Part shown: piece by piece, positions 22,516 to 33,319 of the stretch
How positions within the stretch are numbered: position 1 is the stretch's first letter
How the letters are laid out: each line of letters begins with the position of its first letter
NCBI GenBank assembly: GCA_034509735.1
Contig: JACGWO010000003.1
Coordinates: 9,486,001-9,550,000 of the forward strand
Origin: Sesamum alatum
Taxonomy: Eukaryota > Streptophyta > Magnoliopsida > Lamiales > Pedaliaceae
Reading direction: 5' to 3'
Length of the DNA stretch: 64,000 nucleotides
The notes under the pieces: generated by a model
What the model saw: the letters and a program-made list of their open reading frames with translations, nothing else
Told to the model about the DNA's origin: nothing
The model's database searches: none
Translations under genes and position numbers: made by a program

Positions 22516-24348
22516 AGTCAACAGAAGTAGTCGTGGATTCCTCACTTAGAGCATTCAGGATAGATACCCGAAGGGCTTACCAACCTCGAGAAGTCTAGCA
22601 TGCTAGACATGAGGGACAGCCTCAGGAAAGGCCAGCCTCGATACCTGAACCGCCAGCTCCTATGCAGTCAGCGCCCACAGTCACCACTGACGTTCCCATT
22701 TTTCATATGTCAACTAGAGAGTCTCGACCTCCGGTGAGATATGGCTTTCTAAATACGAGCAGTCTGCTGGATAAAGATCATAAGACATACGGGGAAGCGA
22801 TGTCTAACATCGACCCCGGGAAATGGCTTGAGGCCATGAAAACCGAAATGGACTCCATGAGTGAGAACCAAGTCTGGACACTTGTAGACCCACCGAAAGG
22901 GGTTAAGCCAGTTGGCTGTAAGTGGGTCTATAAGTGAAAGCTTGGCATTGATGGAGAAGTCACAACATTTAAGGCTAGGCTAGTAGCTAAAGGGTACACT
23001 CAACGACCCGGGGTCGATTTTGAGGACACCTACTCGCCAGTAGCCATGGCTAAATCCATTCGGATCCTGCTTGCCATAGCAGCATGGTATGACTATGAGA
23101 TATGGCAGCTGGACGTGAAAACGGCCTTCCTTAATGGTTTCGTTGAGGAAGAGATCTACATGGATCAGCCGGAGGGTTTCGCAGTCACTGGAGAAGAACA
23201 TAAGGTCTGTCGTCTCCAGAAGTCCATCTATGGCCTCAAACAAGCATCCCGAAGCTGGAACATTTGCTTCGATGAAGTAATACGGGGTTATGATTTCATC
23301 AAAAACGAATCCGACCTTTGTGTATACAAGAAGGTCAGTGGGAGCTCAATAGTGTTCCTAGTGCTTTATGTGGATGACATTCTACTCATAGGTAATGACG
23401 TTAGAATGTTGGGAGACACAAAAGCATGGTTATCAACTCAGTTTTCCATGAAGGACTTGGGTGAAGCCTCCTACATTTTAGGCATCCAGATTGTCAGGGA
23501 TAGATCTAAGAGAATGTTAGGACTCACCTAAAACTCGTATATGGAGAAAGTCCTGAAGAGGTTTCGGATGGACAACTCCAAACGAGGATTCCTTCCCATA
23601 AGGCATGGGATCAAGTTATCCAAGAAACAGTCCCCGCAGACTGATGAGGAACTTGAAAGGATGAAAGTCATCTCCTATGCTTCTGCCGTAGAAAGCATCC
23701 AATATGCGGTCCACTGCACCAGACCTGACATTGCTTACAATTTGAGTGTAATGATCAGATATCAGTCTTATGCAGGAGAGGCACATTTGAATGCAATTAA
23801 GGACATCCTTAAGTACCTGAGGAGGACTAAGGAAATGTTCTTGGTCTATAGCAATGGAGATCCTGGAAGGCTTTAGCGACGCTAGCTTCTAGGCTGATGA
23901 CGATGATGCCAAGTCTCAATCGGGTTATGTATTCAGGCTCAATGGAGGAGTAGTGGCTTGGAAAAGTTCCAAGCAAGCAACCACTGTTGATTCCACCACT
24001 GAGGCCCAATACATAGCAGCTTCAGAAGCTGCCAAAGAAGCGGTTTGGATGAGAAACTATATCCAAGAGTTGGGTGTGGTGCCTAGCATCGCCGAGCCCG
24101 TTGTCATCTTTTGTGATAACAACGGAGCAATAGCGCAAGCAAAGGAACCGAGATCTCATCACCATTCCGAACACATTCTTAGACGCTACCATCTTCTAAG
24201 AGAAATGGTAGGAAGAGGTGACGTTCGGATGGACCGAGTCAATTCAGCAGACAACACAGCAGATCTGCTAACAAAGCTTATGTCGCAGAGCGCTCATACG
24301 CAACATCTTGAGAAGATGTGAATTTGGCATATGGGCGATTGGCTTTAA
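22516..24348 (+). pseudogene. Reverse transcriptase-RNaseH in segment S1
   Basis: RT copies element RNA and RNaseH removes the RNA strand. RT shows GCKWVYK (about 22916), [20 protein letters not shown] (about 23104-23163, with the first catalytic Asp) and [15 protein letters not shown] with YVDD at 23367-23378. RNaseH shows ..SKQATTVDSTTEAQYIAASE (about 23960) and HHSEHILRRYHLLRE. Interruptions are a TGA at about 22935, a TAA at about 23530, and a frameshift between 23876 and 23953 in the GFSDASF region. Each is a single change, so decay is moderate. Confidence 0.88.
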
Positions 24349-24352
24349 GGTC

Positions 24353-24363
24353 AAGTGGGAGAT
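24353..24363 (+). other. Polypurine tract, segment S1
   Basis: AAGTGGGAGAT directly before the LTR start at 24364 (TGTTAAAATAGG, one change). Confidence 0.9.
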
Positions 24364-25443
24364 TGTTAAAATAGGTGACCATGTAGCCTATCTTGGTAGG
24401 CGAATTGTAACCTATGTCTGAACAATTTCTGGTTTTAATAAATTATCAATGAATAAGAAGTGAAATTCATTTGGCATTTACTTTGTTGTGTTCACTTTAT
24501 CTGCTTTATATAATTGTTCACTACGCAAACAAAGCCCATGGACTGAAAACACATTTCGGGGACTGGGACTACGCTTGGAGGTAGGTCCATGAAATCAGTT
24601 CTGTCGAATCAGTCCGGAAATCTCCAAGTCAAGGAATCTCGAAAGTGGGTACCAAGATTCCCCTTGAGACTTGCAATAAGCATCTGTTGTCGTATTTCAT
24701 CGACGGGTGACGAGGGTCGTCTAAGCAATGTTAGTGGGTTGGCCTACTAGGGAGCAGCTGACTGAGGTGACTCGCGGGAACCGTTTTATGGAGGACCTTG
24801 AGTAGGGTCGGTTAGGTATGATGTGTGTTCCCGGTTCCAACGGTACAGGTCAAGTCTTTAGACTTGAGGAACTGTTGAGTTTACCTGTACATCAGGGTTG
24901 TATCTTAGATATGGTGAGAGATTGCCAAGATGCGCTTGAGTAGTCATAAGCCATATCTAGTGCAACTTCGGTGTGCAGAGTGATAGTAGTTTCCAAGAAA
25001 GGATCTATCTCCTGTCAAGATGTTGACAGTTGTATCTCACAAATGCTCTGTGTCTTGTCCTAAAAATCTGTGGCCACAGTAAGTGAACAGAAGGAAAGGT
25101 TTCCCTTGCGGCATTTAGTAAAGGACAGACCGACACTTAGGTCCAAAATGTGTACCTGCATTATCCGTGCCCTAGACCCTAAGTGGTGAGACCGTAGACG
25201 GAAGGATAGATGTACTGTAGCGCCTAAATGTTCATCCCCGTATATTCACCTAGTCTCTAGTGCCATGGACCGTTTCTAGATGGCCACCCATGGTAACGGG
25301 CAGATTCTAGGAATCCAACCAAGTCTAGCTGAAGGTGAAACATAAAGAGTCACACACAATCCGAACACATAAAAGTATTTAATTTAGAATTAAATATTTG
25401 GAGAAATGGATCGATTAAATTGGATTTAATCGGGTCCTTATGA
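24364..25443 (+). repeat. Truncated LTR, segment S1
   Basis: The first about 1.08 kb of an array-family LTR, including the conserved CCATGG block (about 25245-25300). It stops at GGGTCCTTAT, well before the promoter, and is joined head-to-head to the start of another LTR. Confidence 0.88.
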
Positions 25444-25516
25444 AATCTTTGAAATTGTTCAGACATAGGTTACAATTCGCCTGCCAAGATTGGCTACATG
25501 GTCACCTATTCTAACA
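25444..25516 (-). repeat. LTR start fragment, segment S2
   Basis: Reverse complement of the first about 73 bp of the array LTR, ending ATTCTAACA at 25516. It makes a head-to-head LTR/LTR join with 24364-25443. Confidence 0.85.
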
Positions 25517-25527
25517 ATCTCCCACTT
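25517..25527 (-). other. Polypurine tract, segment S2
   Basis: Sense AAGTGGGAGAT next to the LTR fragment. Confidence 0.9.
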
Positions 25528-25531
25528 GACC

Positions 25532-25990
25532 TTAAAGCCAATCGCTCATATATCTAATCCCCATCTTCTCAAGATGTTGCGTATGAGCGCTCTGCGACAT
25601 AGGCTTTGTTAGCGGATCTGTTGTGTTGTCTGCTGAGTTGACTCGGTCCATCCGAACGTCACCTCTTCCTACCATTTCTCTTAGAAGATGGTAGCGTCTA
25701 AGAATATGTTTGGAATGGTGATGAGATCTCGGTTCCTTTGCTTGCGCTATTGCTCCGTTGTTATCACCAAAGATGACAACGGGCTCGACGATGCTAGGCA
25801 CCACACCTAACTCTTGGATGTAGTTTCTCATCCAAACCACTTCCTTGGCAGCTTCTGAAGCTGCTATGTATTCGGCCTCAGTGGTGGAATTAGCAGTGGT
25901 TGCTTGCTTGGAACTTTTCCAAGCCACTACTCCTCCATTGAGCCTGAATACATAACCCGATTGAGACTTGGCATCATCGTCATCAAACTG
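25532..25990 (-). pseudogene. RNaseH in segment S2
   Basis: An open stretch of 131 codons (25532-25927) carries AWKSSKQATTANSTTEAEYI, AKEVVWMRNYIQELGVVPS, FGDNNGAIAQAKEPRS and HHSKHILRRYHLLREMVGRG, typical of the copia RNaseH C-terminal half, and ends normally before the polypurine tract. It is out of frame with the RT upstream because of a 1-2 base loss near 25990-26010, in the codons for the LILEGFSDASF segment of relatives. Confidence 0.88.
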
Positions 25991-27642
25991 GAAGCTAGCG
26001 TCGCTAAAATCTCCAGGATCAGTTCTCCATTGCCATAGACCAAGAACATTTCCTTAGTCCTCCTCAGGTACTTAACGATGCCCTTAATAGCATTCCAATG
26101 TGCCTCTCCTGCACAAGACTGATATCCGCTTGTTACACTCAAAGCGTAAGCAATGTCAGTTCTGGTGCAGTGAACCGCATATCGGATGCTACCTACGGCA
26201 GAAGCATAGGGGATGACTTTCATCCTTTCAAGTTCCTCATCAGTCTGCGGGGACTGTTTCTTGGATAACTTGGTCCCATGCCTCATGGGAAGGAATCCTC
26301 GTTTGGAGTTGTCCATTCGAAATCTTTTCAGGACTTTCTCCATATACGAGTTTTGGGTGAGCCCTAACATCCTTTTAGATCTGTCCCTGACAATCTGGAT
26401 GCCTAGGATGTAGGAGGCTTCACCCAAATCCTTCATGGAAAACTGGGTTGATAACCATGCTTTTGTGTCACCTAACATTCTAACATTATTTCCTATGAGT
26501 AGAATGTCATCCACATAAAACACTAGGAACACTACAGAGCTCCCACTGACCTTCTTGTATACAAAAGGGTCGGATTCGTTTTTGATGAAGTCATAACCCC
26601 GTATTACTTCATCAAAGCGAATGTTGCAGCTTCGGGATGCTTGTTTGATGCCATAGATGGACTTCTGGAGACGACAGTCCTTCTGTTCTTCTCCAGTGAT
26701 TGTGAAACCCTCCGGCTGATCCATATTGATCTCTTCCTCAACGAAACCATTGAGGCAGACCGTTTTCACGTCCATCTGCCATATCTCATAGTCATACGAT
26801 GCTGCTATGGCGAGCAGGATCCGAATGGATTTAGCCATGGCTACTGGCGAGTAGGTTTCCTCAAAATCGACCGCGGATCGTTGAGTGTACCCTTTAGCTA
26901 CCAGCCTAGCCTTAAAAGTTGTGACTTCTCCATCAACGCCAACTTTGCGCTTATAGACCCACTTACAGCCAACTGGCTTAACACCTTTCGATGGGTCTAC
27001 AAGTCTCCAGACTTGGTTCTCGCTCATAGAGTTCATTTCGGTTTTCATGGCCTCAAGCCATTTCCCGAAATCGATGTCAAACATTGCTTCTCCGTGTGTC
27101 TTAGGATCGTTATCCAGTAGACCGACCGTATTTAGAAAACCATATCTCACGGGAGGTCTGGACTCTCTAGTTGACCTACGGAGAACGGGAACGTCAGTGG
27201 TGACTGTGGGCGTTGACTGTATAGGAGCTGGCGGTTCAGGTACCGGGGTTGGCCTTTCCTGAGGCTGTCCTTCATGCCTAGCATGCTGGACTTCTCGAGG
27301 TTGGTCAGCCCTTCGGGTATCTATCCTGAATCCTCTAAGTGAAGAATCCGCAGCTACCTCTGATGACTGATTTCCATCACTTGATTCCTCAAGGATCAGT
27401 TCATTAGGTTGGATATCCTCTGGAAAGCCTTGTTCTAAGAATACTGCATTCCTTGAAACAAACACCTTTTGTTCCAAGGGGTCATAAAAGTAATAACCTG
27501 CAGTTTCTTTAGGGTATCCAACGAACCTGCATAAGATAGACCTGGAATCTAGCTTATCTGCCACTAACCTCTTGACGTATGTGGGGTTACCCCACACTTT
27601 AAAGTAGTTGTAGGATGCAGGATTCACAAGTTGGTAGCTCAC
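25927..27642 (-). pseudogene. Reverse transcriptase with integrase C-terminus, segment S2 (571 open codons)
   Basis: The longest open frame in the window. From the N-terminus it has the integrase C-terminal tail (PASYNYFKVWGNPTYVKRL, GYPKETAGYYFYDP), the variable linker with RRSTRESRPPVRYGF, and RT with [26 protein letters not shown] (catalytic Asp kept, two changes nearby) and [15 protein letters not shown] with YVDD at 26506-26517. It then leaves frame in RNaseH. The start codon is not native: the first residues come from the deletion join at about 27618-27621, so the integrase core and everything upstream are gone. It may be translatable but cannot be a complete Pol. Confidence 0.88.
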
Positions 27643-27765
27643 CCAAGTCCCCTACCTCTAGGTTTATTGAGTCTACCAATCTTTTCATCCTGTCTTGGGA
27701 TATGTGACCTAGCCCAGCGTACCACAGTCGTGCGTTCCTGTTGTTATCTATTTTACATTTGTGTT
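27618..27765 (-). pseudogene. Pre-integrase zinc region between two deletions, segment S2
   Basis: Sense peptide includes NARLWYAGLGHISQDRMKRL and GELPTCES, the HHCC region with one His of WHAR changed to Tyr. It is joined upstream directly to gag (protease lost, join near 27765) and downstream to the integrase C-terminus at CAGG (27618-27621), a 4 bp match between the two deletion edges. Confidence 0.82.
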
Positions 27766-28112
27766 GGAGATGAGTTTGGGGCACTCCCTCTTCCAAAGCC
27801 CTTTCTCACGGCAATTGATACATATGTCATATGCCCTCGGCTGTTTCTTGGAGACAACCTTCCCTTTCCCTTTGCCTTTCCCCTATTTGGCAATGGGAAC
27901 ACTCTTAGTGTTCGTAGCTGCTTTGACGGCTTTTCCCTTCCCTTTCTTCCTTTCCCAACGTCCGGCACCCTTGTCTTTCGTCTTGGAAGTTGAAGCACCT
28001 CCAAACAATATCGAAGGCGTGGACTTTTTGGTCGTTGCCTCGTATTGCACCAACATATTGATCAACCTATGAATGCCCTTCTCAAGTGCGTTCATGTTAT
28101 AGTTAACAATAA
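27766..28112 (-). pseudogene. Gag C-terminal half in segment S2
   Basis: Sense order: NMNALEKGIHRLINMLVQYE, a linker with LFGGASTSKTKDKGAGRWE, basic tract, then a knuckle region with one frameshift (a neighbouring frame gives AVRKGFGRGSAP, the out-of-frame shadow of the knuckle). The gag breaks at about 28112 and turns into plus-strand pol. Confidence 0.8.
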
Positions 28113-29967
28113 ACTGATCCTTGAGGAATCAAGTGATGGAAATCAATCATCAGAGGTAGCTGCGGATTCCTCACTTAGAGGATTCAGGATAGATACCCGA
28201 AGGGCTAACCAACCTCGAGAAGTCCAGCATGCTAGGCATGAAGGACAGTCTCAGGAAAGGGCAGCCCCAGTACCTCAACCACCAGCTCCTATACAGTCAG
28301 CGCCCACAGTCACCACTGATGTTCCCGTTCTCCGTAGGTCAACTAGAGAGTCCAGACCTCCAGTTAGATATGGCTTTCTAAATACGATCGGTCTACTGGA
28401 TAATGATCCTAAGACATACGGAGAAGCGATGTCTGACATCGACTCCGAAAAATGGCTTAAGGCCATGAAAACCGAAATGGGCTCCATGAGCGAGAACCAA
28501 GTCTGGAGACTTGTAGACCCACCGAAAGGTGTTAAGCCAGTTGGCTGTAAGTGGGTCTATAAGCGCAAACTTGGCATTGATGGAGAAGTCACAACTTTTA
28601 AGGCTAGGGTGGTAGGTAAAGGGTACACTCAACGACCCGGGGTCGATTTTGAGGACACCTACTCGCCAGTAGCCATGGCTAAATCTATTCGAATCCTGCT
28701 CGCCATAGCAGCATGGTATGACTATGAGATATGACAGATGGACATGAAAACGGCCTTCCTCAATGGTTTCGTTGAGGAAGAGATCTATATGGATCAGCCG
28801 GAGGGTCCACAGTTACTGGAGAAGAACAGAAGGTCTATCGTCTCCAGAAGTCCATCTACTGCCTCAAACAAGCATCCCGAAGCTGGAACATTTGCTTTGA
28901 TGAAGAAATGGGGTTATGATGAATCCGACCCTTGTGTATACAAGAAGGTCAATGAGAGCTCTGTAGTGTTCCTAGTGCTTTATGTGGATGACATTCTACT
29001 CATAGGAAATGATGTTAGAATGTTAGGTGACACAAAAGCATGGTTATCAACCCAGTTTTCCATGAAGGATTTGGGTGAAGCCTCCTACATCCTAGGCATC
29101 CAGATTGTCAGGGACAGATCTAAAAGGATGTTAGGGCTCACCCAAAACTCGTATATGGAGAAAGTCCTGAAAAGATTTCGAATCGACAACTCCAAACGAG
29201 GATTCCTTCCCATGAGGCATAGGATCTAGTTATCCAAGAAACAGTCCCCGCAGACTGATGAGGAACTTGAAAGGATAAAAATCATCCCCTATGCTTCTGC
29301 CGTAGGTAGCATCCGATATGCGGTTCTCTGCAGCAGACCTGACATTGCTTACGCTTTGAGTGTAACAAGCAGATATCAGTCTTGTGCAGGAGAGGCACAT
29401 TGGAATGTTGTTAAGGGCATCCTTAAGTACCTGAGGAGGACTAAGGAAATGTTCTTGGTCTATGAAAATGTAGAACTGATCCTGGAAGGTTTTAGCGACG
29501 CTAGCTTCCAGTCTGATGACGATGATGCCAAGTCTCAATCGGGTTATGTATTCAGGCTCAATGGAGGAGTAGTGGCTTGGAAAAGTTCCAAGCAAGCAAC
29601 CACTGTTGATTCCACCACTGAGGCCGAATACATAGCAGCTTCAGAAGCTGCCAAGGAAGCGGTTTGGATGAGAAACTACATCCAAGAGTTAGGTGTGGTG
29701 CCGAGCATCGCCGAGCCCGTTGTCATCTTTTATGATAAAAACGGAGCAATAGCGCAAGCAAAGGAACCGAGATCTCATCACCGTTCCAAGCACATTCTTA
29801 GACGCTACCATCTTCTAAGAGAAATGGTAGGAAGAGGTGACGTTCGGATGGACCGAGTCAACTCAGCAGACAACACAATAGATCCGCTGACAAAGCCTAT
29901 GTCGCAGCGCGCTCATACACAACATCTTGAGAAGATGGGGATTAAACATATGGGCGATTGGCTCTAA
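28113..29967 (+). pseudogene. Reverse transcriptase-RNaseH in segment S3
   Basis: RT shows [43 protein letters not shown] and [14 protein letters not shown] with YVDD at 28981-28992. RNaseH (29356-29967, 203 open codons) is complete to its C-terminus (HILRRYHLLREM, then GDWL and stop). Damage is light: a Trp codon turned TGA at 28732-28734 just before the catalytic Asp, a short out-of-frame patch (about 28805-28920) with compensating indels, and a TAG at 29227-29229 where relatives have AAG. The overall frame is kept from 28113 to 29967, so this is one of the least damaged RT-RNaseH copies here. Confidence 0.88.
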
Positions 29968-29971
29968 GGTC

Positions 29972-29982
29972 AAGTGGGAGAT
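29972..29982 (+). other. Polypurine tract, segment S3
   Basis: AAGTGGGAGAT before the LTR start at 29983. Confidence 0.9.
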
Positions 29983-30703
29983 TGTTAGAATAGGTGACCA
30001 TGTAGCCAATCTTGGCAGTCGAATTGTAACCTATGTCTGAACAATTTCAAGGATTTGATAAATTATTAATGAATAAGAAGTTAAATTCATTTGCATTTAC
30101 TTTGTTTGTGTTCACTTTATCTGCTTTATACATATTTGTTCACTACGCAAACAAAGCCCACGGACTGAAAACGTATTTCGGGGACTGGGACTACGCTTGG
30201 AGGTAGGTCCATGAAATCAGTCCCGCTGAATCAGTCTGAAAATATCCAAGTCAAGGAATCTCGAAAATGGGTACCGAGATTCCCCTTCAGACTTGCACTA
30301 TGCATCTGCTGTCGTATTTCATCGACGGGTGACGAAGGTCGTTTGAGCAGTGTTAATGGGTTAGCCTGCTAGGGAGCAGCTGACTGAGGTGACTCGCGGG
30401 AACCGTCTTACGAAGGACCTTGAGTAGGGTCGGTTAGGTATGACGTGTGTTCCCGGTTCTAACAGTACAGGTCAAGTCCTCTGACTTGAGGAACTGCTGA
30501 GTTTACCTATACATCAGGGTTGTATATTAGATATGGTGAGAGATTGCCAAGAAGCACTTGAGTAGTCATAAGCTATGTCTAGTGCAGCTCCGGTGTATAG
30601 AGTGACAGTAGTTTCCAACAAAGGATCTGTCTCCTGTCAAAAGGCATTGACAGTTGAGTCTCACAAATGCTCTGTGTCTTGTCCCTAAAATCTATGGCCA
30701 CAG
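29983..30703 (+). repeat. Truncated LTR, segment S3
   Basis: The first about 720 bp of the array LTR. It ends within the block that reads TGGCCACAG in the next copy (about 31417). Confidence 0.88.
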
Positions 30704-32124
30704 TCTTAGAATAGGTGACCATGTAGCCAATCTTGGCAAGCAAAATGTAACCTATGTCTAGACAATTTCAGTGTTTTGATAAACTATTAATGAATAAAGA
30801 GTGAAATTCATTTGGCATCACTTTGTTGGTGTTCACTTTATCTGATTTATGATTATCTGTTCACTACGCAAACAAAGCCCACGGACTGAAAACCTATTTC
30901 GGAGACTGGGACTACGCTTGGAGGTAGGTCCATAAAATCAGTCCCGCCGAATCAGTTCGGAAATCTCCAAGTCAAGGAATCTCGAAAATGGGTACCGAGA
31001 TTCCCCTTGAGACTTGCACTAAGCATCTGCTGTCGTATTTCATCGACGGGGGACGAAGGTCGTCTAAGCAGTGTTAGTGGGTTAGCCTGCTAAGAAGCAG
31101 CTGACTGAGGTGACTCACGGGAACCGTCTTACAGAGGACCTTGAGTAGGGTCGGCTAGGTATGACGTGTGTTCCTGGTTCCAAACGGTATAGGCCAAGTC
31201 CTTTGACTTGAGGAAATACTGAGTTTACCTGTATATCAGGTCTGTATCTTAGATATGGTGAGAGATTGCCAAGAAGTACTTGAGTAGTCATAAGCTATGT
31301 CTAGTGCAGCTCTGGTATACAGAGTAACAGTAATTTCCAAGAAAGGATCTGTCTCCTGTCAAAGGCATTGATAGTTGAGTTTCACGTATGCTCTGTGTCT
31401 TGTCCCTAAAATCTGTGGCCACAGTAACTGAACAGAAGGGAAGGTTTCCCTTGCGCCGTTTAGTAAGGACAGACCGACACTTAGGTCCAAAATGGGTACC
31501 TGCATTTTTCGTGCCCTAGACCCTAAGTGGTGAGACGGTAGACAGAAGGACAAGTGTACTGTTAGAGCCTAAATGTTCATCCCCGAAATTTCACCTAGTC
31601 TCTAGTGCCATGGACCGTTGCTAGATGGCCACCCATGGTAACAAACGGATTCCAGGAATCCGACCAAGTCTAGCTGAAAGGTGAACCTAAAGAGTCACAC
31701 ACAATCCACACACATTGAGAATTTAATTAAATATTGGAGAAAAGGAATGATTAAATTGGATTTAATCGGGTCCTTATATTTTATTGGAGAATTAATTCCT
31801 TTTATTAGATAAAAGGGATTAATCTAATAGATTAGATTTATTAGAAAATTAATTTAATAGGCCTAGAATAAATATTTATATTTATTATATTTATTTATTT
31901 GGCCTTTGGAATATTTAATAGGATTTAAATATTCTATTAAATTAAATTAATGGTTGAGATGGAAAGGGAGAGATGGATGGCTAGGATTAATTTGACTAGG
32001 TCAAATACTACTTTGACTAGGACTTTGACTAGGTCAAAATCCTAGTCAAAATAGTCTTCTTTAGAGTTGGAGTTTAAAGAGGATCAAACTCCTCCTCTAT
32101 AAATAGTCCTAGCCTCTCCCCAGC
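30704..32124 (+). repeat. Second, tandem LTR fragment (segment S4)
   Basis: A new LTR start, TCTTAGAATAGGTGACC (one change in the second base), directly follows the truncated one. It runs about 1.42 kb through the CCATGG block (about 31595-31645), the TTGAC cluster and a TATA box, then stops about 20 bp past the TATA box and joins gag-leader sequence. R, U5 and the primer-binding site are missing. Confidence 0.85.
31992..32105 (+). promoter_or_regulatory. LTR promoter: six W-box cores and TATA box
   Basis: TTGAC(C/T) cores on either strand at 31992-31997, 31999-32004, 32013-32018, 32025-32030, 32032-32037 and 32044-32049, then TATAAATA at 32098-32105. This matches the Element 2 arrangement. 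Because the join lies just downstream, this promoter would drive the gag remnant at 32422. Activity is inferred. Confidence 0.55.
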
Positions 32125-32421
32125 GTCCTCGGGATCATGTGAAAGGGTGAGGCAATAATCTTGGGAATCTCGTGGAACGAGAATGGTATGGTATACCTCC
32201 GACAGGATTTTTTCCATGCGAATCGTCAAAGCGGGGTATGGCAAAAATCATTGTGGATTCCAAGCCCACAGGTTTCCCTAAAATCACGTTTGAGAGTACC
32301 GTGTTTTCGTATAAATAGTGGGAGCATTAAATGACTAAAGACCATGCATTTAATTTTTTATCAAACCACCATCTATTATATTCTGTTGATCGCGAACTCT
32401 CTTTTAAATGTAGATTTAAAA
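32125..32421 (+). other. Gag-proximal leader fragment (segment S4)
   Basis: About 300 bp matching the part of the leader next to gag in other elements (GTCCTCGGGATCATGTGAAA corresponds to the antisense at about 54430-54450). It has been brought next to the LTR promoter by loss of the rest of the leader. No gene lies in it. Confidence 0.75.
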
Positions 32422-33319
32422 ATGTCTAAGAACCCACTTTCAACCATACTTGAGACAAACAAATTCAATGGAACCAATTACAACGACTGGTTGCGCAATC
32501 TCAGGATAGTCCTGGATTACGAGAACCAAGGCTACGTCATGGACGAGCCTCTCCCTAGGACCTTGCCGGAAGGAACCATGCCAGAAGAACGTGAGATGTT
32601 CGAGACTTGGCATAAGGATAACCGGAAGGTCCGTAGCGTCATACTTGCTTCAATGACGAATGAGATTTAGAAGCAGTATGAAAGGCTAGACGATGTCCCT
32701 TCCATTATGGCTCGCCTTAAGGATTGCTATGCAGTCCCGGACCGGCATCCTAGGTATGTCGCGACCAAGGCGTTCTTTGGAACCAAAATGACAGAAGGAT
32801 CCTGTACAAGAGCACGGGGTTAAAATGCTTACCCTGGTGGAAAAGCTCGAGGACCTAAAGGCAGGCGTCGACAATGAAACGTACATAGATGTGATCCTTC
32901 AGTCACTCCCACCCTCCTTCGACCAATTTATCGTCAACTACAACATGAACGCACTTGAGAAGGGCATTAATGAGTTGATTAATATGTTGGTGCAATACAA
33001 GGCAACGAACAAAAAGTCCATGCCTTCGGTATTGTTTGGAAGTGCTTCAACTTTCAAGACGAAAGGCAAGGGTGCCGGACGTTGAAAAAAGAAGAAAGGG
33101 AAGGGACAAGCCGTCAAAGCAGCTACAAACACTAAGAGTGTTCCCATTGCCAAAGAGGGGAAAGGCAAAGAAAAGGGAAAGGTTGTCACCAAGCAACAGT
33201 CGAGGGCATATGACATATGTATCAATTGCCGTGAGAAAGGGCATTGGAAGAGGGAGTGCCCCAAACTCTTCTCGAACCAAGGTATATTTGTGATTGAGGT
33301 GAATATGGTCACTAATTCT
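32422..33319 (+). pseudogene. Gag in segment S4 (native start present)
   Basis: Begins MSKNPLSTILETNKFNGTNY, followed by DWLRNLRIVLDYENQGYVMD, the typical copia gag N-terminus. A CAG to TAG change stops it at 32668-32670. A 2-base loss near 32800 shifts the frame. The remainder shows LVEKLEDLKAG, YIDVILQSLPPSFDQFIVNY, a TGA at about 33083 in the basic linker, and a full zinc knuckle C-IN-C-REKG-H-WKRE-C at about 33220-33262. It ends at the protease border (NMVTNS), where it joins an LTR fragment at about 33319. Confidence 0.87.

Larger units (their letters stand above)
20606..25443 (+). mobile_element. Array segment S1: 5'-truncated copia element (gag to partial 3' LTR)
   Basis: This plus-strand segment begins inside gag at CTATGCAGTCC and has lost its leader, 5' LTR and first third of gag. 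It runs through gag, PR, IN, RT and RNaseH to a polypurine tract (24353-24363) and about 1.08 kb of LTR. The LTR then breaks at about 25443 and joins an inverted LTR start. The family is that of Element 8. Domains are easy to recognise, but frameshifts and stops occur in every domain. Confidence 0.85.
25444..28112 (-). mobile_element. Array segment S2: inverted, internally deleted copia fragment
   Basis: Minus-strand piece lying between two plus-strand pieces of the same family. Read in sense: gag with zinc knuckle (28112 down to about 27766), a direct jump to the pre-integrase zinc region (27765-27622, protease lost), a second jump to the integrase C-terminus (27621 down, catalytic core lost), then RT, RNaseH, polypurine tract and 73 bp of LTR (25516-25444). 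Both ends are inverted joins. Confidence 0.85.
28113..30703 (+). mobile_element. Array segment S3: pol 3' half plus truncated LTR
   Basis: Plus-strand segment starting at the integrase/RT linker (ELILEESSDGNQSSE) and running through RT, RNaseH, polypurine tract (29972-29982) and the first about 720 bp of an LTR. The LTR stops at GGCCACAG and a second LTR copy starts at once. With S2 it forms an inverted repeat of about 1.9 kb per arm. Confidence 0.85.
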
